A stretch of 64,000 nt of DNA, from the NCBI RefSeq assembly GCF_003628145.1, contig NZ_RBZV01000002.1:806001-870000 (forward strand), read 5' to 3'. The DNA comes from Trinickia fusca (GTDB lineage: Bacteria > Pseudomonadota > Gammaproteobacteria > Burkholderiales > Burkholderiaceae). Both the position numbers and the translations under genes were made by a program. Below are positions 30,413-38,748 of the stretch, in pieces (within the stretch, counting starts at the first letter, position 1; each line of letters begins with the position of its first letter). A model generated the notes under the pieces. That model was not told the DNA's origin and did not search any database. It worked only from the letters and a program-made list of their open reading frames with translations.

Positions 30413-31024
30413 TCAGGCGGGGGTAGTGTCGACGAATGACGGGCGTTGCGAAAGCTTCGCGAAATGCTTCTCGAGATTCGGATGGTCTTCGCGCCAATTC
30501 AATTGCGGCATGCGGAAGTCGAGGTAACCGAGCGCGCACCCCACGGCGATGTCCGCCAGCGAGTAATGGTTGTTCGCGCACCAGGGCTTGGTACCGAGCC
30601 CTTGCGACATCGCGACAAGGCCCTCGTCGATCTTGCGCTGCTGGTGCGCGACCCAGGCGTCGCTGCGCACCCCTTCCGCACGCTGCGTGCTTTCGAGGCG
30701 GATCAGCACGGCCGCATCGAGCATGCCGTCGGCGAGCGCTTCCCAGCAACGCACCTCGACGCGCTCGCGCCCCGATTGCGGAATCAGCTTGCCGACCGGC
30801 GAGAGCGTGTCGACGTATTCGCAGATGACGCGCGAATCGAACACTGCCTCACCGTCTTCCATGACGAGACACGGCACCTTGCCGATCGGATTGAAGGTAT
30901 GAATGGTGGTATCCGGTGACCAGACATCCTCGAGCACCAACTGATAGTCGATCTTCTTTTCGGAGAGCACGATCCGTGCCTTGCGCACGAACGGGCTCGC
31001 GAGCGAACCGATTAATTTGATCAT
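30413..31024 (-). CDS. Glutathione S-transferase family protein
   Basis: This is a 203-aa, two-domain GST. The N-terminal thioredoxin-like domain (MIKLIGSLASPFVRKARIVL, NPIGKVPCLVMEDGEAVFDS with the Pro/Glu/Ser glutathione-binding pattern) is followed by an all-helical C-terminal domain (NHYSLADIAVGCALGYLDFR). The ATG at 31024 is preceded by GAGAAAGG. Conjugation substrate is unknown. It is divergent from pepP. Confidence 0.92.
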   Translation of the reverse strand: MIKLIGSLASPFVRKARIVLSEKKIDYQLVLEDVWSPDTTIHTFNPIGKVPCLVMEDGEAVFDSRVICEYVDTLSPVGKLIPQSGRERVEVRCWEALADGMLDAAVLIRLESTQRAEGVRSDAWVAHQQRKIDEGLVAMSQGLGTKPWCANNHYSLADIAVGCALGYLDFRMPQLNWREDHPNLEKHFAKLSQRPSFVDTTPA

Positions 31025-31291
31025 CTGCCTTTCTCTCAAGAAAACGCCGGGGCCGCCCCTGCTGCCTTCGACCCCTGTCTGATGCGGGGCCAGCCGCGCG
31101 GCGATGGGCGGGGGCCCTTTAAAGCGCGTGAAAGAGTATACGTTGCCGACGATCATAACGGCGCACTGCAACGCCGTCATATCGGCGCCGATCGGCCGAT
31201 GGGCGTCTGTCGGCGGAATGCAACAGGCCGCAAGCGCCCCGTGCTCGTGCACCTCCAGGAACGGCAGCCGATTGGGCGCTACAATCGCACG

Positions 31292-32695
31292 ATGAATCCG
31301 CCGACCGAATCCCCCATCGCCGTCTCCGTCTATCACGCCCGCCGCGAGCGCGTGCTCGCCGCGCTGCGTGCCGCGGGCGGCGGCCTCGCCATCGTGCCGA
31401 CGGCGCCCGAGGTGTCGCGCAACCGCGATGCCGACTACCCGTATCGTCACGACAGCTATTTCTACTACCTGACCGGCTTCACCGAGCCGCAGGCGACGCT
31501 CGTGCTCGATGCGAGCGCCCAGGATGGCCAGCCCGCGGCACTGCTGTTCTGCCGCCCGAAGAACGCCGAGCGCGAGACCTGGGAAGGCTTTCACTACGGC
31601 CCCGATGCGGCGCGCGAAGCGTTCGGCTTCGATGCGGCATTTCCGGTCGACGCACTCGATGCCGAGATGCCGCGGCTGCTCGCCGACGCCCGGACGCTGC
31701 ACTATGGCTTTGGCCACTCGGCCGAGCTCGACGGCCAGGTGCGACGCTGGCTCGACGCCGTGCGTGCGCAAGGCCGCAGCGGCGTGGCCCCGCCCGCCAC
31801 GCTCGCCGACCTGACGCCGCTGCTCGACGACATGCGGCTCTTCAAGGATGAACACGAACTCGGAGTGATGCGCCGCGCCGCCCGCATTTCGGCCGAGGCG
31901 CACTTGCGCGCGATGCGGGCATGCCGTCTGGGTATGCGCGAGTACGAGCTCGAGGCCGAGCTGCTCTACACCTTCCGGCGCCATGGCGCGCAGGCGCCTG
32001 CCTACGGCTCGATCGTCGCGGCCGGCGCCAACGCTTGTGTGCTGCACTACCCGGCCGGCAATGCGCGCCTGCGCGAGGGCGACCTGATCCTCATCGATGC
32101 GGCGTGCGAGCTCGACGGCTATGCGGCCGACATCACACGGACCTTTCCGGCCAACGGGCGCTATTCGCCCGCGCAGCGCGAGCTGTACGACATCGTGCTT
32201 GCCGCGCAGCAGGCGGCCGTCGAAGCGACGCGTCCCGGCGTGAGCTTCGAGGCGCCGCACGACGCCGCCGTGCGCGTGCTTGCGCAGGGCCTGCTCGATA
32301 CGGGCATCATTGCACGCGAGCGTTTTTCGTCGGTCGACGACGTGATCGCCGAGCGCGCATACAGCCGCTTCTACATGCACCGCACCGGTCACTGGCTCGG
32401 CATGGACGTGCACGATTGCGGCGACTACCGCGAGCGCCAAGGCGAGCGCGACGGGAACGGCGCCCTGCCGTGGCGCGTGCTGCACCCGGCCATGACGCTG
32501 ACGATCGAGCCGGGCCTATACGTACGCGCGGCCGAAGACGTGCCTGAGCGCTATTGGGACATCGGCATCCGCATCGAGGACGACGCGATCGTCACCGCCA
32601 CGGGCTGCGAGTTGATCACGCGCGACGTGCCCGTCGAAGCCGACGCGATCGAAGCGCTGATGCGCGAAGCCCGCCCCGATGCCGTGCCGGTCTGA
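31292..32695 (+). CDS. pepP: Xaa-Pro aminopeptidase PepP
   Basis: This dinuclear-metal pita-bread peptidase removes N-terminal residues before proline. It is 467 aa. The five metal ligands are visible: Asp in LILIDAACELDG, Asp in YAADITRTFPANG, His in MHRTGHWLGMDVHD, Glu in LTIEPGLYV and Glu in GIRIEDDAIV. An N-terminal creatinase-like domain covers ~residues 10-180. The gene is 3 nt before a ubiH-like gene, the same order as E. coli pepP-ubiH. A TACAAT box ends 6 nt before the ATG with no Shine-Dalgarno, suggesting a leaderless transcript. Confidence 0.95.
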   Translation: MNPPTESPIAVSVYHARRERVLAALRAAGGGLAIVPTAPEVSRNRDADYPYRHDSYFYYLTGFTEPQATLVLDASAQDGQPAALLFCRPKNAERETWEGFHYGPDAAREAFGFDAAFPVDALDAEMPRLLADARTLHYGFGHSAELDGQVRRWLDAVRAQGRSGVAPPATLADLTPLLDDMRLFKDEHELGVMRRAARISAEAHLRAMRACRLGMREYELEAELLYTFRRHGAQAPAYGSIVAAGANACVLHYPAGNARLREGDLILIDAACELDGYAADITRTFPANGRYSPAQRELYDIVLAAQQAAVEATRPGVSFEAPHDAAVRVLAQGLLDTGIIARERFSSVDDVIAERAYSRFYMHRTGHWLGMDVHDCGDYRERQGERDGNGALPWRVLHPAMTLTIEPGLYVRAAEDVPERYWDIGIRIEDDAIVTATGCELITRDVPVEADAIEALMREARPDAVPV

Positions 32696-32698
32696 TCA

Positions 32699-33952
32699 AT
32701 GAGCAACATTCAGTCTTCCTCCGCCCCGTTCGACTTCGACGTGACGATCGTCGGCGCCGGACCCGTGGGCCTTGCGCTGGCCGCCTGGCTCGCGCGGCGT
32801 AGCGGCACGGCGCAGTTGTCGGTCGCACTGATCGATGCGCGCGAGCCCGACGCGCACGCCGGCGACCCGCGCGCGATCGCCGTCTCGCAGGGCAGCCGCA
32901 TGCTGCTCGAGCCGCTTTCGGCATGGCCCCTTGATGCCACGGCGATCGAACGCATCCACGTCTCGCAACGCGGCCATTTCGGCCGCACGTTGATCGAGCG
33001 CGACGAGCACGACTTGCCGGCACTCGGCTACGTCGCACGCTACGGCTCGATCGTGCAGGCGCTCGCGCATGCCGTGCGACGCACGCCGATACATTGGCTC
33101 ACCTCGACGGCGGCCCTCGCGCCGCAGGCCGAGCCCGGCGGCAGCGCCGTGTGCCTGCCGATCGAGAGCGCGCACGTGCGGCGCACGCTGCGCACGCGCA
33201 TTCTCGTCAATGCCGAAGGCGGTCTGTACGGCGATCCGCGTCGAATCAAGGACGGCGGAGCGAAAACCGAAGCGAACGATGAGACCGGTAGCCAAACCCA
33301 CGACCGCCGCCATCTGCGCGATTACGGCCAGACGGCCATCGTCGGCACGGTGACGGTGTCGGCACCCCAGCCGCATGTCGCGTGGGAGCGCTTCACCCGC
33401 GAAGGCCCGATCGCGCTGCTGCCGATGGGCGGCGTGCGCCAGGCCGACTACGCGCTCGTCTGGTGCATGTCGCCCGAACAGGCGGCGCGGCGCGCCCCGC
33501 TGTCCGATGCGGCGCTGCTGACCGAGCTCGGCGCCGCCTTTGGCGAACGCATGGGCCGCTTCGAATCGATTCGGGGCCGGGCCGCGTTCCCGCTCGGGCT
33601 CGCGGCCGAAAAAAAGCTCGTCGACGGACGCATCGCGGCGATCGGCAATGCCGCGCAAACACTGCACCCCGTCGCGGGTCAAGGCATGAACCTGGGCTTG
33701 CGCGATGCGCATGCCCTCGCCGATGCGCTCGCTCACCACGGCGCCACGCCGGACGCCCTGGCGGCTTTCGCGGCACGCCGCGCGCTCGATCGGCGTCTGA
33801 CGATCCGTGCGACCGATGCGCTCGCGCGCGCGTTCACGGTCGAGTTCGGCCCCCTCGCCGCGCTACGCGGCCTCGCGCTGACGGCGCTCGAATGTGTGCC
33901 GCCCGCGAAGACGGCACTGGCGCGTCAAATGATGTTCGGCCAGCGCCGCTGA
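32699..33952 (+). CDS. ubiH: UbiH/UbiF-family FAD-dependent hydroxylase (ubiquinone biosynthesis)
   Basis: This is a 417-aa flavoprotein monooxygenase. It has FAD-binding DVTIVGAGPVGLALAAWLA at the start, the family's internal GRAAFPLGLAA and the second FAD motif IGNAAQTLHPVAGQGMNLG. Family and neighbourhood (directly after pepP) support a ubiquinone ring hydroxylase, most likely UbiH (C4). A hydrophilic, poorly conserved insertion of ~25 residues occurs near residue 180. The exact ring position hydroxylated cannot be proven from sequence. Confidence 0.88.
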   Translation: MSNIQSSSAPFDFDVTIVGAGPVGLALAAWLARRSGTAQLSVALIDAREPDAHAGDPRAIAVSQGSRMLLEPLSAWPLDATAIERIHVSQRGHFGRTLIERDEHDLPALGYVARYGSIVQALAHAVRRTPIHWLTSTAALAPQAEPGGSAVCLPIESAHVRRTLRTRILVNAEGGLYGDPRRIKDGGAKTEANDETGSQTHDRRHLRDYGQTAIVGTVTVSAPQPHVAWERFTREGPIALLPMGGVRQADYALVWCMSPEQAARRAPLSDAALLTELGAAFGERMGRFESIRGRAAFPLGLAAEKKLVDGRIAAIGNAAQTLHPVAGQGMNLGLRDAHALADALAHHGATPDALAAFAARRALDRRLTIRATDALARAFTVEFGPLAALRGLALTALECVPPAKTALARQMMFGQRR

Positions 33953-34070
33953 GGGCTCTGGAGGACGGGCCGCGCCCCGGGGCGGCCCGCCGTCCGCATC
34001 TTGCGCCAGTCCATCAAGCCCCATCAATCGCCGGACTAACCGCTGCAAAGAGCGCTTTCGGCGTCCGCGC

Positions 34071-34091
34071 TATTCATCTCCCCCATGAATA
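34071..34091. promoter_or_regulatory. 7-bp inverted repeat TATTCAT-N7-ATGAATA upstream of dusB-fis
   Basis: This perfect palindrome lies just ahead of a TAAAAT -10-like box (34115-34120) in the dusB-fis promoter region. Its position is right for an operator; the binding protein is unknown (fis operons are commonly autoregulated). Confidence 0.5.
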
Positions 34092-34114
34092 GGGGAGCTT
34101 TCCGCGCGTCCTGG

Positions 34115-34120
34115 TAAAAT
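34115..34120 (+). promoter_or_regulatory. Candidate -10 box (TAAAAT) for dusB-fis
   Basis: GGTAAAAT lies 30-70 nt before the two possible dusB starts. The upstream -35 region is not consensus. Confidence 0.45.
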
Positions 34121-34188
34121 ACCCGTTTCCCTTGTCTTATCGTCGTCCCATGCCCGCGCCGTCCGGCTGCGTGGGCGATCGCTCCATC

Positions 34189-35271
34189 ATGCCAACGCTC
34201 GGCCCGCACACTCTGCGTAACAACCTATTCGTCGCCCCGATGGCGGGCGTCACGGATCGGCCGTTCCGCCAGCTCTGCAAGCACCTCGGTGCCGGCTATG
34301 CCGTGTCCGAGATGGTCGCGTCGAACGCGCAGCTATGGAAGAGCGAGAAGACGATGCGCCGAGCCAACCATGCGGGGGAAGTCGAACCGATCGCCGTGCA
34401 GATCGCGGGCGCCGATCCGGCCATGATGGCCGAGGCCGCGCGCTACAACGTCGCGAACGGTGCGCAGATCATCGACATCAACATGGGCTGCCCGGCGAAA
34501 AAGGTCTGCAACGTCGCGGCCGGCTCCGCGCTGCTGCAGAACGAACCGCTCGTCGTGCGCATCGTCGAGGCCGTCGTGGCGGCCGTCGGCACCGGGCCCG
34601 ACGCGGTGCCCGTCACGCTGAAGATCCGCACGGGCTGGGACCGTGAGCACAAGAACGCCGTGCACATCGCGCGGCTCGCCGAAGCGGCCGGCATCTCGAT
34701 GCTGACCGTGCACGGCCGCACGCGCGCCGATCTGTACCACGGCGAAGCCGAGTACGAGACGATCGCCGCGGTCAAGGCGGCTGTCCGTATTCCGATCGTC
34801 GCCAACGGCGACATCGATTCGCCGCCGAAGGCCAAGGCCGTACTCGCGGCCACCGGCGCCGACGCGATCATGATCGGCCGCGCGGCGCAGGGGCGCCCGT
34901 GGCTGTTCCGTGAGATCGAGCATTACCTGAAGACGGGCGAGCTGCTGCCACCGCCGCGCATCGCCGAGATCCGCCAGGTGATGAACGGGCACCTCGAGGA
35001 TCACTATGTCTTTTATGGTGAGTTCACGGGCGTGCGTACTGCGCGCAAGCACATCGGCTGGTACACTCGCGGCCTTTCCGGCGCCAATGCGTTCCGGCAC
35101 CGGATGAATACGCTCGATACCACGCGCGAACAACTGCTCGCCGTCAACGAATTCTTCGACGAGCAGGAGGCACGCTCCGAGCGCCTCGTCTATGTCGACG
35201 ACGACGCCCCCGGCCGTGACGATGCGCCCGGCAGCCGCGAGCCGAACCGAAACGAACCCTTAGCAGCATGA
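34189..35271 (+). CDS. dusB: tRNA-dihydrouridine synthase DusB
   Basis: DusB is an FMN enzyme reducing U17 in the tRNA D-loop. It is 360 aa from the ATG at 34189, four residues before the conserved core; another in-frame ATG at 34150 would add 13 residues. Family motifs are LFVAPMAGVTDRPFRQLC, INMGCPAKKVC (catalytic Cys), LTVHGRTR and IPIVANGDID. The last codons overlap the fis start (ATGA), and the dusB-fis pair is a classic conserved operon. The C-terminal ~20 residues are acidic and disordered. Confidence 0.96.
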   Translation: MPTLGPHTLRNNLFVAPMAGVTDRPFRQLCKHLGAGYAVSEMVASNAQLWKSEKTMRRANHAGEVEPIAVQIAGADPAMMAEAARYNVANGAQIIDINMGCPAKKVCNVAAGSALLQNEPLVVRIVEAVVAAVGTGPDAVPVTLKIRTGWDREHKNAVHIARLAEAAGISMLTVHGRTRADLYHGEAEYETIAAVKAAVRIPIVANGDIDSPPKAKAVLAATGADAIMIGRAAQGRPWLFREIEHYLKTGELLPPPRIAEIRQVMNGHLEDHYVFYGEFTGVRTARKHIGWYTRGLSGANAFRHRMNTLDTTREQLLAVNEFFDEQEARSERLVYVDDDAPGRDDAPGSREPNRNEPLAA

Positions 35272-35501
35272 GCAAGCACAACATCGAACAATGCGTCCGC
35301 GACAGCCTGGATATGTACTTTCAGGACCTCGACGGATCCAACCCGCACGACGTCTATGAAATGGTGATGTCGTGCGTCGAAAAACCGATGCTCGAGGTGG
35401 TGCTCGAGCAGGCCGGCGGCAACCAGTCGCTCGCCGCCGACTATCTCGGCATCAACCGCAACACGTTGCGCAAGAAGTTGCAGCAGCACGGCCTGCTGTA
35501 G
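35268..35501 (+). CDS. fis: DNA-binding protein Fis
   Basis: Fis is a nucleoid-associated protein and global regulator. It is 77 aa. The C-terminal helix-turn-helix is intact ([22 protein letters not shown]), with the usual N-terminal helix ([18 protein letters not shown]). It is shorter than E. coli Fis (98 aa), as usual for betaproteobacteria, which lack the N-terminal beta-hairpin. It overlaps dusB by 4 nt, so translation is probably coupled. purH follows 43 nt later. Confidence 0.96.
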   Translation: MSKHNIEQCVRDSLDMYFQDLDGSNPHDVYEMVMSCVEKPMLEVVLEQAGGNQSLAADYLGINRNTLRKKLQQHGLL

Positions 35502-35544
35502 TCGCTCGCGCCGCCCTCGTCTCTTTTCGGTCTTCGTTTCCATC

Positions 35545-37110
35545 ATGATCAAGCAAGCGCTCATCTCCGTCTCCGACAAGTCGGGCATCGTCGAATTCGC
35601 TCAATCGCTGTCGGCGCTCGGCGTCAAGATCCTGTCGACGGGCGGCACCGCGAAACTGCTCGCCGACGCCGGCCTCGCCGTGACCGAGGTCGCCGACTAC
35701 ACGGGCTTCCCCGAAATGCTCGACGGGCGCGTAAAAACGCTGCATCCGAAGGTGCATGGCGGCATCCTCGCGCGTCGCGACTTGCCCGAGCACATGGCCG
35801 CGCTCGAAGCGCACGGCATCCCGACGATCGACCTGCTCGTCGTGAACCTGTATCCGTTCGTCGCCACCGTCTCGAAGGACGAGTGCACGCTCGAAGATGC
35901 GATCGAGAACATCGACATCGGCGGCCCCACGATGCTGCGCTCGGCGGCGAAGAACCACCGCGACGTGACTGTCGTCGTCGACCCGGCCGACTATGCGACC
36001 GTGCTCGACGAAATGCGCGCGAACGGCAACGCGGTCAGCTACAAGACCAACTTCCGCCTCGCCACCAAGGTGTTCGCCCATACGGCGCAATACGACGGCG
36101 CAATCACGAACTATCTGACGAGCCTGACCGAAGCGCTGCAACATTCGTCGCGCAATACGTACCCGTCGACGATGAACCTGGCGTTCGAGAAGGTGCAGGA
36201 CCTGCGCTACGGCGAGAACCCGCATCAAAGCGCCGCCTTCTACCGCGACCTCGTCGTGCCGGCCGGCGCGCTGGCTGGCTACCGCCAGCTGCAGGGCAAG
36301 GAGCTGTCGTACAACAACATCGCCGACGCCGATGCCGCCTGGGAATGCGTGAAGACGTTCGATGCGCCGGCCTGCGTGATCATCAAGCACGCCAATCCGT
36401 GTGGCGTGGCCGTCGGTGCCGATTCGCTCGAGGCTTACTCGAAGGCGTTCCAGACCGATCCGACGTCGGCTTTCGGCGGCATCATCGCGTTCAACCGCGA
36501 AGTCGACGAAGCGGCGGCCAACGCCGTGGCCAAGCAGTTCGTCGAAGTGCTGATCGCCCCGTCGTTGACGGACGGCGCCAAGCAGGTATTCGCCGCCAAG
36601 CAGAACGTGCGCGTGCTCGAGATCGCGCTCGGCGCAGGCCAGAACCCGTTCGATTTCAAGCGTGTCGGCGGCGGTCTGCTCGTGCAATCGCCCGATGCGA
36701 AGAACGTGCTGCAGCGTGATCTGCGCGTCGTGACGCGCCGTCACCCGACGCCGCAGGAAATGGACGATCTGATGTTCGCATGGCGCGTCGCGAAGTTCGT
36801 GAAGTCGAACGCGATCGTGTTCTGCGGCAAGGGCATGACGCTCGGCGTCGGCGCGGGCCAGATGAGCCGTGTCGATTCGGCACGCATCGCCAGCATCAAG
36901 GCACAAAACGCCGGCCTGACGCTGAACGGTTCGGCCGTCGCCTCTGACGCATTCTTCCCGTTCCGTGACGGCCTCGACGTCGTCGTGGCAGCGGGCGCGA
37001 CCTGCGTGATTCAGCCGGGCGGCTCGATGCGCGACGACGAAGTGATCGCCGCAGCCGACGAGCACAACATCGCGATGGTGATGACGGGCGTGCGGCACTT
37101 CCGGCATTGA
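35545..37110 (+). CDS. purH: Bifunctional AICAR formyltransferase / IMP cyclohydrolase PurH
   Basis: PurH catalyses the last two steps of de novo IMP synthesis. It is 521 aa. The N-terminal MGS-like cyclohydrolase domain ([34 protein letters not shown]) is followed by the AICAR transformylase domain ([28 protein letters not shown], and near the C-terminus [11 protein letters not shown]). A strong terminator follows at 37148-37184. In many Burkholderia genomes purH is followed directly by ruvC; here an ~8-kb accessory block lies between them. Confidence 0.97.
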   Translation: MIKQALISVSDKSGIVEFAQSLSALGVKILSTGGTAKLLADAGLAVTEVADYTGFPEMLDGRVKTLHPKVHGGILARRDLPEHMAALEAHGIPTIDLLVVNLYPFVATVSKDECTLEDAIENIDIGGPTMLRSAAKNHRDVTVVVDPADYATVLDEMRANGNAVSYKTNFRLATKVFAHTAQYDGAITNYLTSLTEALQHSSRNTYPSTMNLAFEKVQDLRYGENPHQSAAFYRDLVVPAGALAGYRQLQGKELSYNNIADADAAWECVKTFDAPACVIIKHANPCGVAVGADSLEAYSKAFQTDPTSAFGGIIAFNREVDEAAANAVAKQFVEVLIAPSLTDGAKQVFAAKQNVRVLEIALGAGQNPFDFKRVGGGLLVQSPDAKNVLQRDLRVVTRRHPTPQEMDDLMFAWRVAKFVKSNAIVFCGKGMTLGVGAGQMSRVDSARIASIKAQNAGLTLNGSAVASDAFFPFRDGLDVVVAAGATCVIQPGGSMRDDEVIAAADEHNIAMVMTGVRHFRH

Positions 37111-37147
37111 GTCGAATCGGCCTCTGCCGATTTCACTGCACTGTGCA

Positions 37148-37184
37148 AAAGACCGGCGGTCGCAAGACCGCCGGTCTTTTTTTT
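37148..37184 (+). terminator. Intrinsic terminator of dusB-fis-purH
   Basis: A 14-bp perfect stem (AAAGACCGGCGGTC) with a GCAA tetraloop is followed by eight T residues, 38 nt after the purH stop. Confidence 0.95.
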
Positions 37185-37208
37185 GGCGATCGCTGACGAC
37201 CACCTCTA

Positions 37209-37226
37209 AGTCCATTTTTCTGGACT
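37209..37226. promoter_or_regulatory. Small inverted repeat AGTCCA-N6-TGGACT before the biosynthetic operon
   Basis: A perfect 6-bp palindrome in the AT-richer 193-nt leader between the purH terminator and the first biosynthetic gene. It could be an operator or a weak hairpin. Confidence 0.35.
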
Positions 37227-37283
37227 AAAGCGGTTAGCCGAAAACTTCTATGCTTCTGCTCTTCTGATTTACTGAGCAGCACG

Positions 37284-37315
37284 TCGATTGATTAGTTCTA
37301 CAAAATATTAATCGA
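37284..37315. promoter_or_regulatory. Imperfect inverted repeat (TCGATTGATT / TATTAATCGA), candidate operator
   Basis: The arms at 37284-37293 and 37306-37315 match at 8 of 10 positions around a 12-nt spacer. They lie 63-94 nt before the start of the first biosynthetic gene in the most AT-rich stretch of the window. This is the expected place for the operon's promoter and activator site, possibly for the LuxR-type protein encoded last in the operon. Confidence 0.45.
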
Positions 37316-37377
37316 TATCCGGCATCGAAGCGAAGCGGGCAACCCACCTGCCCGCTCGGCTCAACCAACGTCCGATC

Positions 37378-38748
37378 ATGGCCCCACAAGATCAAGAATT
37401 CGTCATCGCGGGAGCCGGCATTGCCGGCATGACGCTGGCGCTCCTGCTTCATCGCATGGGCCGGCCAGTCCTTCTTTTGGAAAGAAGAACGCAAGACGCC
37501 TTTCTGAGCGAGGAATCGCGTTCGATCAACTTCACGTTGACGGCTCGCGGCTTGACGGCGTTACGTCGCCTGGGGCTACAGGACCGCGCGCTGAACAGCG
37601 CCGTCCGGCTGCGTAGGCGCGTCGTGCACGACCGTTTCGGCGCGATCGCAACGCAGCGCTATGGCTCGCAGGACACGCATGCCATCTATTCGATTCGCAG
37701 AAAGGCGCTGTTGGAAATGCTGTATGAAGCCATTCGCGGCATACCCGGGATATCGATCATCCATGACGCGCCAGTCGAGACCATCGACTGCCATTCCGGC
37801 ATGCTGACCTATTCCTGCGGCGAGCAACGCCAAACTATCCGTGCCGGCACTATCGTCGCCGCAGACGGCGCGTTCTCGCGCGTGCGCTCGTCGTTCGTCC
37901 AACAGACGTCGGCACACTGTCATCTGACCGACTTTCCCTCCCGCTACCTGGAATTGCACGGCGGCCGCGACTTCGTCGCCAAGCTCGGTCTGCCACTGGA
38001 TGCATTGCACGTCTGGCCCGGCCACCAGGCGCTGCTCGTCGGCATCCCCAACCCCGATGCGACGATCGCGCTCATGTTCGTCTCCGAGGACTTGCAAGGG
38101 TACAACCGCGAGCGCTTCGCGCAAATCTTCGCCTCGCACTTTCCTCGAGTGCCGATCACGGCAGACATGGCGTCGCAATTGAAGGCGGCGCCGCTGGGGA
38201 GGCTTGCCTCCGGCGAACTCAGCCGCTGGCACCACGAAAGCCGCGTCGTGTTCGTCGGCGACGCCTGCCATCCCGTACTGCCGTTCTACGGCCAAGGCAT
38301 GAACGCCGCCTTGGAGGACTGCTTCGTCCTCAGCGATCTGATCGGCAGCGAAACCTCGCGCGCGCAAGCGTTCACGCTCTACGAAGCGCGTCGCAAACCC
38401 CAGACCGACGCGCTCGCCGTGCTTTCGCGCTCGCACTTTTCGAATCTGCAACGGGGGGCGTTATCCGCCCGCTGGCAGGCATCGACGTTCATGGACCTGT
38501 GGCTTGCCCGGCTCACGCGTGGCAGCTGGTTCTACGAATACGAAAAAGTCGCGCACACGAATCTCCCCTACGACTCGATCGTCGCGCGCCTGGCACGACA
38601 ACGTTCGATCAAACGGCGCAGCGGTCTATTGCTGGTCGAGCTGGGCCTGGCATTCGCGATTTCACTCCTCCGCCAATTGAGGTTGCAACTATGGACGCTT
38701 CGCCGTTCGTCGTCGCGCGCGACGACATCCGTGCCATCACCGAGATAG
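37378..38748 (+). CDS. FAD-dependent monooxygenase, kynurenine 3-monooxygenase-like
   Basis: This is a 456-aa group A flavoprotein hydroxylase and first gene of the accessory operon. FAD motifs are FVIAGAGIAGMTLALLL (residues 8-24) and VFVGDACHPVLPFYGQGMNA with LEDC. It resembles kynurenine 3-monooxygenase: RSINFTLTARGLTALRRLGL, an R-x-R-x-x-H segment (residues 79-84) followed by QRYG with Tyr95. These align with the substrate-carboxylate Arg and Tyr of KMO. KMO's late Tyr is matched by HTNLPYDSI. The C-terminus has a hydrophobic helix (LLLVELGLAFAISLL) reminiscent of KMO's membrane segment, then a basic tail. No other kynurenine-pathway gene is nearby. The ATG lacks a Shine-Dalgarno. The substrate could be kynurenine or another aromatic amino acid. 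Confidence 0.82.
   Translation: MAPQDQEFVIAGAGIAGMTLALLLHRMGRPVLLLERRTQDAFLSEESRSINFTLTARGLTALRRLGLQDRALNSAVRLRRRVVHDRFGAIATQRYGSQDTHAIYSIRRKALLEMLYEAIRGIPGISIIHDAPVETIDCHSGMLTYSCGEQRQTIRAGTIVAADGAFSRVRSSFVQQTSAHCHLTDFPSRYLELHGGRDFVAKLGLPLDALHVWPGHQALLVGIPNPDATIALMFVSEDLQGYNRERFAQIFASHFPRVPITADMASQLKAAPLGRLASGELSRWHHESRVVFVGDACHPVLPFYGQGMNAALEDCFVLSDLIGSETSRAQAFTLYEARRKPQTDALAVLSRSHFSNLQRGALSARWQASTFMDLWLARLTRGSWFYEYEKVAHTNLPYDSIVARLARQRSIKRRSGLLLVELGLAFAISLLRQLRLQLWTLRRSSSRATTSVPSPR

Noticed and set aside
35452-37215. 587-codon minus-strand open frame across purH
   Set aside because: Composition (Arg/His/Val/Asp) is that of a reversed GC-rich gene; purH in the other strand is certain.
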